Shown here one piece after another: positions 45,256 through 52,871 of a stretch of 64,000 nt of DNA (position 1 is the first letter of the stretch; every line of letters begins with the position of its first letter). The stretch covers positions 248,001-312,000 of the forward strand of contig NZ_JACJSE010000004.1 in assembly GCF_014698045.1 (NCBI RefSeq). The letters run 5' to 3'. The translations under genes and the position numbers were made by a program. Under the pieces are notes generated by a model, which saw only the letters and a list, made by a program, of their open reading frames with translations, was not told the origin of the DNA and made no database searches. The stretch comes from Aulosira sp. FACHB-615. Its GTDB lineage: Bacteria > Cyanobacteriota > Cyanobacteriia > Cyanobacteriales > Nostocaceae.

Positions 45256-46212
45256 GTGCATAGAAGTTTTGATTTAAATTGCTTATCTGGATTCTTCAAA
45301 ATCACTAAATATACTAGAGTAACTATTCCTGTGATTAGTCTGGCTTTAGCAGTAATTATGCCTAATGCTGCTTTAGCTGAGACTGTGATGCAAAAAGTTG
45401 CACGTACAGGGGTACTGACTGCTGGTACTAGTAAAGATGCACTGCCTTTTGCATACACCGATGACCAAGGTAAATTAACTGGTTATTCGGTAGATATGTT
45501 AAATGTCATCAAACAACAATTAGAAAAACAATTAGGCAAAAAAATTCAATTAAAATTAGTCGGTTTGACTCCTGCACAGAGAATTCCAAAAATAGTTAAC
45601 CGGGAAGTTGATATTGTTTGTGATGCTAGTAGTTTTACTTGGGAACGAGATAAAAAGGTTGATTTCTCGGTGAGTTATGGTGTGACGGGGACGCAATTAT
45701 TAGTGAAATCAGGTAGTGATATTGGTTCGCCAGAATCGTTAATTGGGAAAAGAATTGGGGTGTTAGCACAAACTACAAATGAATTAGCAATTAAACAGGT
45801 ACAACCCCAAGCTAAGTTGGTTTATTTGAAAACTCGTGCGGAAGGTTATACAGCGTTAGAAGAAGGCAAAATTGATGCTTTTGCGTCTGATAGTATTTTG
45901 TTGGAAGGATGGTTGCAAAAGGCAAAGAATCCTGATAATTTTGCGATCGCACCTGATCGACCTTTTTCACGAGAAGGTATCGCTTGCATGGTTCCAGAGG
46001 ATAATTCTAAGTTTCTCGATGCTGTAAATTATTCTCTGGTGAAGTTTATGCAAGGTTTTGTCAACGGCGATAGTAAATATGTGGCTATTTTTGACCGTTG
46101 GTTTGGGCCGCAAGGCGCGGTTTTTCTGAATCGAGATTTGCGCGATTTAACTGTGGAAACGATGCAATTGGTGATTGAGTTTCGTGAGGAAATTCCGAAG
46201 AGAGAACTGTAA
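45256..46212 (+). CDS. Periplasmic substrate-binding protein, family 3
   Basis: A 318-residue amino-acid-type solute-binding protein. The frame is open from TTG at 45193, but a GTG at 45256 lies after a GAGGG ribosome site and gives a tidy signal peptide (TRVTIPVISLALAVIMPNAA, cut at ALA-ET near residue 41). The SBP_bac_3 pattern is VARTGVLTAGTSKDALPFAY, GYSVDMLNVI, LVGLTPAQRIPKIVNREVDI, VDFSVSYGVTGTQLLV and DAFASDSILLEGWL. It would deliver a polar amino acid to an ABC permease, but none is adjacent. The CAST left end is about 540 bases downstream. Confidence 0.85.
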   Translation: MHRSFDLNCLSGFFKITKYTRVTIPVISLALAVIMPNAALAETVMQKVARTGVLTAGTSKDALPFAYTDDQGKLTGYSVDMLNVIKQQLEKQLGKKIQLKLVGLTPAQRIPKIVNREVDIVCDASSFTWERDKKVDFSVSYGVTGTQLLVKSGSDIGSPESLIGKRIGVLAQTTNELAIKQVQPQAKLVYLKTRAEGYTALEEGKIDAFASDSILLEGWLQKAKNPDNFAIAPDRPFSREGIACMVPEDNSKFLDAVNYSLVKFMQGFVNGDSKYVAIFDRWFGPQGAVFLNRDLRDLTVETMQLVIEFREEIPKREL

Positions 46213-46274
46213 TTAAGTTGGGTCAATTGGTCACGGAAGATTAAGTTCAAATTCCCAATTTCTTCTCCTGTATA

Positions 46275-46392
46275 ATTTACGCATCAAAACGAAAAATCAA
46301 GGGTTTGGGGTGTAAGGATTTTAAATAAAGACACCCCAAACCCTTTCACCCTGACACCCAATCTCCACGGATAATTTTTGTGCGTAAGTCCT
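46275..46392. repeat. Dispersed MITE-like repeat, copy 5
   Basis: ATTTACGCATCAAAACGAAA at the left faces TTTTTGTGCGTAAGTCCT at the right; GGTTTGGGGTGTAAGGATTT and its complement CACCCCAAACCC fold inside. It lies 362 bases before the transposon end and outside the element. Confidence 0.65.
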
Positions 46393-46749
46393 GTCCTGCA
46401 CTTGTACCAACGTGCAGAATGGTACATTGATATTACTCCACTATATGTCCTTCACGCCAAAGCGATACCAACCATCACTTACTTTGTCATTGCAGAGATA
46501 AACTAAGCAGTAATCAGGGTATAATTGGACTCCGTTTTGATCCCTCTTTTTATTACAGGGAGAGAAAAATACTAACACCAAATTAAAAAATGATTGCGAC
46601 AGATGGATGGCTCAAAAGCTTACCGATCAACCCTTACCCAATCCAAAATCTAAAATCTAAAATGGTATAACTCACTTATGAATGCTAAACAAAATCATTT
46701 AAACACCCTTGTTGATAATAAACGTAAAACTAAGAGTTTTGGATTATTC

Positions 46750-46754
46750 TTTGC
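46750..46754. other. Presumed target-site duplication, left copy
   Basis: The five bases TTTGC directly before the terminal TGTACA would be the left copy of the 5-bp duplication made by TnsB-type transposition. The right copy is beyond the window, so this is unproven. Confidence 0.4.
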
Positions 46755-46966
46755 TGTACAGTGACTAATTAAATGTCGTCGTGACAAATTAGTGTCATTT
46801 ATTAAATGCTTGTACAGCAAGAGTTTTAGCTATTCATTAGATATTACATTATTTCTCAGCAGTGACTAAATAAATGTCGCTTTCCGTAATTATGACAAAT
46901 TAACTGTCGCTTCGGAAATTAGAAAAAAGGTTTTGTATATTTTCATGGTGACAAATTGACTGTCGT
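46755..46966 (+). repeat. CAST left end with TnsB-binding repeats
   Basis: After the terminal TGTACA, five related 18-20 base sites follow the pattern GTGACNAATNNNNTGTC: 46761 (GTGACTAATTAAATGTCG), 46781 (GTGACAAATTAGTGTCATT), 46862 (GTGACTAAATAAATGTCGC), 46892 (ATGACAAATTAACTGTCGC) and 46948 (GTGACAAATTGACTGTCGT). A second TGTACA is at 46811. The first two sites are adjacent and the rest are spaced out, as in other Tn7-like left ends. Confidence 0.9.
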
Positions 46967-46982
46967 TTTCCCAACAGTTAGA

Positions 46983-47003
46983 ATAACATTATGTATTTAT
47001 AAT
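46983..47003 (+). promoter_or_regulatory. tnsB promoter with perfect CvkR box
   Basis: 46983-46997 (ATAACATTATGTATT) matches the published CvkR motif AnnACATnATGTnnT at every fixed base. It is followed immediately by TATAAT at 46998-47003, a consensus -10 box, and the tnsB ATG is 13 bases further on, so the mRNA would be almost leaderless. A repressor on this box would block polymerase at the -10. Confidence 0.8.
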
Positions 47004-47016
47004 CTGCTATTAATTC

Positions 47017-48771
47017 ATGAACAGAAATGTTATGTCTGATTTGACTGTTCATACATCTGTAAATGCTGCGGACGTTTTATCACAAGAGAGCAACACATCT
47101 CCTGAAACTAATGTGATTGTTACAGAACTCTCAGAAGAAGCCCAACTGAAGTTAGAGGTAATCCAAAGTTTGCTGGAACCATGCGATCGCACAACTTATG
47201 GGCAGAAGCTGAAGGAGGCTGCGGAAAAACTGGGTGTGACAGTGCGAACGGTGCAGCGTTTAGTAAAAAAATGGGAAGAGGATGGCTTAGTCGCATTCAC
47301 TCAGACAGGTAGGGCTGATAAAGGAAAACATCGAATTGGTGAGTTTTGGGAAAACTTCATCATTACAACTTACAAGGAAGGTAACAAGGGTAGTAAACGC
47401 ATGACTCCCAAACAAGTTGACCTGAGAGTTCAAGCTAAAGCACGAGAACTAGGCGACTCAAAACCGCCTAATTACAGGACAGTTTTAAGGGTGTTAGCTC
47501 CTATTCTGGAACAGAAAGAAAAAACTAAGAGTATCCGCAGCCCTGGTTGGAGGGGAACAACACTTTCAGTTAAAACCCGTGAAGGGCAAGATTTATCTGT
47601 TGACTACAGCAACCATGTCTGGCAATGTGACCATACCCGTGTAGATGTTTTGTTAGTAGATCAGCATGGTGAACTTCTAGGTCGTCCCTGGCTAACAACA
47701 GTAATTGACACCTACTCTCGTTGCATTATGGGTATCAATTTGGGTTTTGATGCGCCTAGTTCAGTGGTAGTAGCTTTAGCATTACGCCATGCAATTTTGC
47801 CAAAAAGGTACGGTTCAGAGTATAAGCTGCACTGTGAATGGGGAACTTACGGTAAGCCAGAACATTTTTATACTGATGGAGGTAAAGATTTTCGTTCAAA
47901 CCACTTAAGCCAGATTGGGGCGCAATTGGGGTTTGTTTGTCATTTACGCGATCGCCCCAGTGAAGGTGGTATTGTTGAGCGTCCTTTTAAGACATTGAAT
48001 GACCAACTATTTTCAACGCTTCCAGGGTATACCGGATCTAATGTACAGGAACGCCCAGAAGATGCGGAGAAGGACGCAAGACTCACTCTCAGAGAACTAG
48101 AACAGTTACTTGTTCGCTTCATTGTTGACCGCTACAACCAAAGTATTGATGCGCGAATGGGCGATCAAACTCGCTTTGGGCGTTGGGAAGCGGGATTACC
48201 TACAGTACCAGTGCCAATCGAAGAACGTGATTTAGATATTTGCCTAATGAAGCAGTCACGACGCACAGTACAAAGAGGTGGATGCTTACAGTTTCAAAAT
48301 GTGATGTATCGAGGGGAGTATCTAGCAGGATATGCTGGGGAAACGGTCAATTTAAGATATGACCCCAGAGATATTACAACGGTGCTGGTTTATCGCCAGG
48401 AGAAAAGCCAAGAAGTTTTTCTGACTCGCGCTCATGCTCAAGGTTTGGAGACTGAGCAACTTTCACTAGATGAAGCCCTTGCTGCTAGTCGTAGACTGCG
48501 TAATGCAGGTAAAACTGTTAGCAACCAAGCCTTATTGCAAGAAGTCCTTGAGCGTGATGCTTTGGTAGCAAACAAGAAAAGTCGCAAGGAACGCCAAAAA
48601 TTGGAGCAGGAAATCTTGCGTTCTACTGCGGTTAATGAAAGTAAAACTGAGTCCTTACCATCTCCAGTTATGGAAGCAGAAGAAGTGGAATCTACTACTC
48701 AGGTTCAATCTTCATCTCCAGAACTAGAGGTGTGGGACTACGAACAATTGCGTGAAGAATACGGATTTTAA
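47017..48771 (+). CDS. tnsB: Transposase TnsB of type V-K CAST
   Basis: A 584-residue DDE-family (RNase H fold) transposase that binds the element ends and joins them to the target. Two helix-turn-helix regions lie at about 45-95 (KLGVTVRTVQRLVKKWEEDG) and 125-165. The rve catalytic core carries Asp205 (QCDHTRVDVLLVD), Asp287 (YTDGGKDFRS) and Glu321 (GGIVERPFKTLNDQ), the same positions known for ShCAST TnsB. The beta-barrel domain and a carboxyl tail ending VWDYEQLREEYGF follow; in ShCAST that tail contacts TnsC. There is no clear ribosome site; translation probably starts on a very short leader. tnsC begins three bases after the stop. Confidence 0.97.
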   Translation: MNRNVMSDLTVHTSVNAADVLSQESNTSPETNVIVTELSEEAQLKLEVIQSLLEPCDRTTYGQKLKEAAEKLGVTVRTVQRLVKKWEEDGLVAFTQTGRADKGKHRIGEFWENFIITTYKEGNKGSKRMTPKQVDLRVQAKARELGDSKPPNYRTVLRVLAPILEQKEKTKSIRSPGWRGTTLSVKTREGQDLSVDYSNHVWQCDHTRVDVLLVDQHGELLGRPWLTTVIDTYSRCIMGINLGFDAPSSVVVALALRHAILPKRYGSEYKLHCEWGTYGKPEHFYTDGGKDFRSNHLSQIGAQLGFVCHLRDRPSEGGIVERPFKTLNDQLFSTLPGYTGSNVQERPEDAEKDARLTLRELEQLLVRFIVDRYNQSIDARMGDQTRFGRWEAGLPTVPVPIEERDLDICLMKQSRRTVQRGGCLQFQNVMYRGEYLAGYAGETVNLRYDPRDITTVLVYRQEKSQEVFLTRAHAQGLETEQLSLDEALAASRRLRNAGKTVSNQALLQEVLERDALVANKKSRKERQKLEQEILRSTAVNESKTESLPSPVMEAEEVESTTQVQSSSPELEVWDYEQLREEYGF

Positions 48772-48774
48772 ACA

Positions 48775-49605
48775 ATGACAGATGCACAAGCGATCGCCAA
48801 GCAATTGGGTGGGGTCAAACCAGATGATGAGTGGTTGCAAGCTGAAATTGCTCGTCTCAAGGGCAAAAGCATTGTTCCATTACAGCAAGTAAGGTCTTTG
48901 CATGATTGGTTAGATGGAAAACGTAAGGCACGGCAATCCTGCCGAGTAGTTGGGGAATCACGCACGGGTAAGACAGTTGCTTGTGATGCCTACAGATACA
49001 GACAAAAAGTACAGGCGGAGGTGGGACGACCACCAATTGTCCCTGTGGTTTATATTCAGCCGCCCCAAAAATGCGGTGCTAAGGATTTGTTTCAAGAAAT
49101 TATTGAGTATCTAAAATTTAAAGCAACTAAGGGAACAGTATCAGATTTTCGTGGCAGAACAATGGAGGTATTAAAGGGCTGTGGCGTAGAAATGATCATT
49201 GTTGATGAAGCTGATCGCCTCAAGCCTGAGACGTTTGCTGAGGTGCGTGATATTTATGACAAGTTGGGGATTGCTATTGTTTTAGTAGGAACTGATCGAT
49301 TAGAGGCAGTTATTAAGCGAGATGAACAAGTTTATAACCGCTTTCGGGCTTGTCATCGTTTTGGGAAGTTGTCAGGGAAGGAGTTCCAAGATACTGTACA
49401 AACTTGGGAAGATAAAGTTTTAAAGTTACCATTGCCTTCTAATCTCATTAGCAAGGATATGCAGCAGATTTTAACTTCGGCAACCGAAGGTTACATTGGT
49501 CGGCTAGATGAAATTCTTAGGGAAGCAGCAATTCGTGCTTTATCAAGGGGATTAAAGAAAATTGACAAGGCTGTTTTACAGGAAGTGACACAGGAGTATA
49601 AGTGA
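48775..49605 (+). CDS. tnsC: AAA+ transposition regulator TnsC
   Basis: A 276-residue ATPase that forms a helical filament on target DNA next to the Cas12k R-loop and recruits TnsB. Walker A is GESRTGKT (residues 60-67), Walker B IIVDEAD (141-147), and the sensor region VLVGTDRLEAVI is present; YNRFRACHRFGKLSGKEF carries the arginine finger area. It lacks the long extra domains of Tn7 TnsC, as expected for type V-K. It is in one operon with tnsB (three-base gap) and overlaps tniQ, so the three proteins are probably made together. Confidence 0.96.
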   Translation: MTDAQAIAKQLGGVKPDDEWLQAEIARLKGKSIVPLQQVRSLHDWLDGKRKARQSCRVVGESRTGKTVACDAYRYRQKVQAEVGRPPIVPVVYIQPPQKCGAKDLFQEIIEYLKFKATKGTVSDFRGRTMEVLKGCGVEMIIVDEADRLKPETFAEVRDIYDKLGIAIVLVGTDRLEAVIKRDEQVYNRFRACHRFGKLSGKEFQDTVQTWEDKVLKLPLPSNLISKDMQQILTSATEGYIGRLDEILREAAIRALSRGLKKIDKAVLQEVTQEYK

Positions 49606-50105
49606 TGGCAGCACCAGATGTTAAACCCTGGCTTTTTATTATCCAACCCTATGAAGGGGAAAGCTTGAGCCATTTTCTAGGTCGATTTAGACGTGCTAAC
49701 CATTTATCTCCTGCTGGGTTGGGCAATTTGGCAGGTATTGGTGCAGTAGTAGCACGGTGGGAAAGGTTTCATTTTAACCCTCGTCCCAGTCAAAAAGAGT
49801 TAGAGGCGATCGCATCTGTAGTAGAAGTAGATGCAGACAGGTTAGCTCAAATGCTTCCACCTTTGGGAGTGGGTATGCAGCATGAGCCAATCCGCCTGTG
49901 TGGGGCTTGCTATGCCGAAGCACCTTGTCACCGGATTGAGTGGCAATATAAATCAGTGTGGAAGTGCGATCGCCATCAACTCAAAATTTTAGCGAAGTGT
50001 CCCAATTGTCAAGCACCTTTCAAAATGCCTGCGTTGTGGGAGGATGGGTGCTGTCATAGATGTAGGATGCCATTTGCAGAAATGGCAAAGCAACAGAAGA
50101 GCTAA
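49602..50105 (+). CDS. tniQ: TniQ, short type V-K target adaptor
   Basis: A 167-residue TniQ that bridges Cas12k and the TnsC filament. The start is GTG at 49602, four bases inside the end of tnsC; the ATG at 49605 (TGATG overlap) is equally possible, and both imply coupled translation. WLFIIQPYEGESLSHFLGRF is the TniQ amino motif, and a helix-turn-helix with LAGIGAVVARWERF follows. Two zinc sites are visible: CGACYAEAPCHR with CDRH, and CPNCQAPFKM with CCHRC. TniQ proteins of Cas12k systems are much shorter than the type I-F ones, and this fits. The operon ends here; cargo begins after 180 bases. Confidence 0.95.
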   Translation: MMAAPDVKPWLFIIQPYEGESLSHFLGRFRRANHLSPAGLGNLAGIGAVVARWERFHFNPRPSQKELEAIASVVEVDADRLAQMLPPLGVGMQHEPIRLCGACYAEAPCHRIEWQYKSVWKCDRHQLKILAKCPNCQAPFKMPALWEDGCCHRCRMPFAEMAKQQKS

Positions 50106-50284
50106 TCATATTAGAAAAAAGAATCAAATTAACCAGTTCTCCGAATTTTTTCGGTTATCCAAAAAATTTGTGTAATGGTAGGGAGTACCCGTCTACAGTG
50201 ATAGTTAGCGTAGAGATGCTATAGATAAAACTGCCATTTGAATACTACTGAATTTAACTAAATATCTTAATTTTACAAATATCT

Positions 50285-50956
50285 TCATTCCGCCATTGTA
50301 ACTAATAGCGGTAATAATAAGTTTGGTAATTGAGCTAATAAATTTGATATCTCTGGTAATAATGATTTTCTTACATCTAATCCTTTTGGTGAATTTCCTG
50401 ATTTTATTAAAATATTAAAATTATCAAGCTCATCCATAAATTGTTGAATTGCACGTTTTTTAGCTGCAAATTTTTGAACATTTTCTAGAGGGATATTATC
50501 ACTGATCAAATTGAGAGACTCGGTTTTAATTAGTTTTAAAGGTTTTTTACTATTATTTCTTATTATTTTTAAATTATATTTTAAAATTTTGATATTTTCA
50601 TGATGTTCATTGACTGCATTGACCATTGCATTCCGTTTGCTTTCTTTTGATATTTTTTCCTCTTTTAAACGAGTAACCATTACACCTATTATAAATGTAA
50701 AGATTGAAAATATTTGTTTAAACAACCCTGTTAACTCGAATTGAGGTAGAGCTAAATAAGTAAATAAAAAAGGAGAAATTAACACCAAAATAGTAGGTAA
50801 AATAATAGGTCTTTTATTTAACCAAATAGTAACTTTATGAATTAACCTTTTATATTTTTTATCAAATCCAATTAATAATCCTTTGTGTATAAACCATACA
50901 ATTACTAAAATTGTAGCTAAAATAGACGGCAAAAAATTTGGCGTTGACTCAGACAT
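50285..50956 (-). CDS. Hypothetical cargo membrane protein
   Basis: A 223-residue protein with three predicted membrane helices in the first 100 residues (ILATILVIVWFIHKGLLIGF, IILPTILVLISPFLFTYLAL, QIFSIFTFIIGVMVTRL). A lysine-rich cytosolic helical part of about 120 residues follows. It is markedly AT-rich and Lys/Asn/Ile-rich compared with the transposition genes, which suggests a separate origin. I do not recognise a family. The two-part build (membrane head and long soluble helices) resembles small membrane effectors of defence modules, but there is no motif to prove that. It has no obvious partner on the same transcript. Confidence 0.55.
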   Translation of the reverse strand: MSESTPNFLPSILATILVIVWFIHKGLLIGFDKKYKRLIHKVTIWLNKRPIILPTILVLISPFLFTYLALPQFELTGLFKQIFSIFTFIIGVMVTRLKEEKISKESKRNAMVNAVNEHHENIKILKYNLKIIRNNSKKPLKLIKTESLNLISDNIPLENVQKFAAKKRAIQQFMDELDNFNILIKSGNSPKGLDVRKSLLPEISNLLAQLPNLLLPLLVTMAE

Positions 50957-51008
50957 AATTTATTGAATGTTAAAATATCAAAGTTTATTTTAACATCCAG
51001 ATTTTGGG

Positions 51009-51171
51009 TTAACTCATATCTTGCACCTCTCCGTACAACCCCAGGTTAAGTAAAAAGATGCGCGATAAAGATACTTCACTTTTATAGGTTTTTGTCGTTA
51101 AATCAAGGCTTTCGCTTTTTTACTGAGTAATAAAATTACATCAATTTTTCTTGGTGCAAGATGTGAGTTAA
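51009..51171. repeat. MITE-like element within the cargo
   Basis: TTAACTCATATCTTGCACC at the left is mirrored by GGTGCAAGATGTGAGTTAA at the right, 18 of 19 bases, over 163 bases. No coding frame spans it. It lies just beyond the end of hsdS. Confidence 0.65.
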
Positions 51172-51224
51172 TAGTAATTGGGGATCGCCTGCAAGCTGAT
51201 TGAATGCGAAACGCTAGGAAGCTA

Positions 51225-52871
51225 TCAGGCTGTTAACACCTGCTTTGCTGCAACTTCCATCAGTTTCTCGCTGCTATCTCGTCCTTGTTTTAATTTGGCT
51301 TCTAGGGTATCGCAAAGAGACATCAGGCGATCGCACTTCTCTACAATACGTTTTTGTTCTGCAAGCGGTGGGAGAGGAATTACAAACATTCTGAGAAGAT
51401 TGAGGTTTAATCCCTTGTATGCAATTCCTCTTAAATTCTGCATAGTCTTTATCTGAATAAAGGGGGATGAAATGACATCAAGTATATATAAGTTGGAAAT
51501 ATGATGGCTAATAGGAATCATTGCAACTTCTCTTGCAATATTGCATCCTTTGTATTCCTCTGTAGCTATAGCGCATCCTCCTAAAGTTCCTCGAATATTC
51601 ATTAAAAGTTCGCCACCTTGTATAATCGTCCTACTATATTGCTCTGATAAATCTCTAGTTACACTCCTTATATTTGAATTATTGATCCTTCGATAAAGAA
51701 TATCGCTACATCTTAAAGTTTTTACTCCGTCTTCTGTTGGCTCTAAACCTAGTTTGATAATTCCGTAAGTAATATCTCTAGAAGGTTCTATAAGATTGCC
51801 AAGCCTTGCAAAAATCCATCCATGAGGTAAATCAAACGGAATTTCTTCAGAGCTAATTGAAGGTAATGATTTATCTTGATCACTTTTGATTTTATTGAGT
51901 AATTCTTGTGCTGGCTCATCATTTGGATCTTGACGCACTAGTTTACCCTGCACAGCCAATTGCAAAATCGCCTGACGCAGTTTAGGAATTGTTTCAGGAA
52001 CGCTGTAGAGTAGGTCAAAATTGTTGCAAATACGCTGCCAGTGTTGGCAGAAATCATCGGGATTTTGGGATGAAAGGAGTTGAGCGATCGCACTCTCATT
52101 CATCCTCAAAATGCTATCTTGCCTTTGCTGCTGGCGTTTTTCGATTTCGTCACAGATGGAAAGCAGGCGATCGCACTTCTCTACAATGCGTTTTTGTTCT
52201 GCAAGTGGTGGAACTGGGATAGGAATAGTATCCCATTTGCCTTTACTCAGAATTGGCATCGTTGTAGTAGGAGCTAGTAACAAAACTTGCTGTTGAAAAT
52301 AAGGAGATTTTAAAAAGTAATATATAAGCTTTGGTAAAATTTGTTCTTTTAAAGTTATGTAATTGATTTGTTGATTACAGGAGCAATCTCTATCTACCAA
52401 ACCAACTTTGCCAATAGAACCACCGATAGAAACCATTAAAACTGAATTTTTTGGTACAAGCCTGCCATTCTTAACACCTTCTTCCGATAGACCTTCTACG
52501 TTATATCTGATATCACTAAAAGATATATCTGCTGGTTTTATAAAAGAATAATCATTCCCATAAAAATCAGGATTACTGGTTGCTGGTGTTGTTCCTGTTT
52601 GTGTCTTTCCTAAATTATTTAATCTTTGCCATTGCCAATTTATATGTACATAAAACGGGTATTCATCATTTTTTAATTGAGCAATATTTTTATTACGATT
52701 TTTTTTATCTACAAATTCTTCCAATTTCAAGGGTACTTGACTATCATTAGTATTGTTAGGAACAAGCTTACCCATTACAGCTAACTGCAAAATTATTTTC
52801 TGTAAGGTTGAAACTGCCTTTGGCGCATCAGTCAACAATTCAAAATTTTCAAAAAAAGTTTCAAGCTTCAT
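51225..52871 (-). CDS. hsdS: Type I restriction-modification specificity subunit
   Basis: A 548-residue DNA-recognition subunit of a type I system. It has two target-recognition domains. The first is at about 50-200 (WQRLNNLGKTQTGTTPATSN, ending KWDTIPIPVPPLAEQKRIVE) and the second at about 340-490 (GWIFARLGNLIEPSRDITYG, ending FVIPLPPLAEQKRIVE). The repeated ILQLAVMGKLV and PPLAEQKRIVEKCDRL segments are the conserved helices that bind HsdM. Its start overlaps the end of hsdM by 11 bases, so the two are translated together. It sets which bipartite sequence the complex methylates and cuts. Confidence 0.93.
   Translation of the reverse strand: MKLETFFENFELLTDAPKAVSTLQKIILQLAVMGKLVPNNTNDSQVPLKLEEFVDKKNRNKNIAQLKNDEYPFYVHINWQWQRLNNLGKTQTGTTPATSNPDFYGNDYSFIKPADISFSDIRYNVEGLSEEGVKNGRLVPKNSVLMVSIGGSIGKVGLVDRDCSCNQQINYITLKEQILPKLIYYFLKSPYFQQQVLLLAPTTTMPILSKGKWDTIPIPVPPLAEQKRIVEKCDRLLSICDEIEKRQQQRQDSILRMNESAIAQLLSSQNPDDFCQHWQRICNNFDLLYSVPETIPKLRQAILQLAVQGKLVRQDPNDEPAQELLNKIKSDQDKSLPSISSEEIPFDLPHGWIFARLGNLIEPSRDITYGIIKLGLEPTEDGVKTLRCSDILYRRINNSNIRSVTRDLSEQYSRTIIQGGELLMNIRGTLGGCAIATEEYKGCNIAREVAMIPISHHISNLYILDVISSPFIQIKTMQNLRGIAYKGLNLNLLRMFVIPLPPLAEQKRIVEKCDRLMSLCDTLEAKLKQGRDSSEKLMEVAAKQVLTA

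Noticed and set aside
46501..46620. Possible tRNA before the transposon
   Set aside because: GGGTATAATTGGACTCC-like pieces do not form a cloverleaf with a T-arm and an acceptor stem.
46811..46816. Second TGTACA as the true left end
   Set aside because: No TnsB site is placed next to it; the first TGTACA is followed at once by GTGAC as in known left ends.
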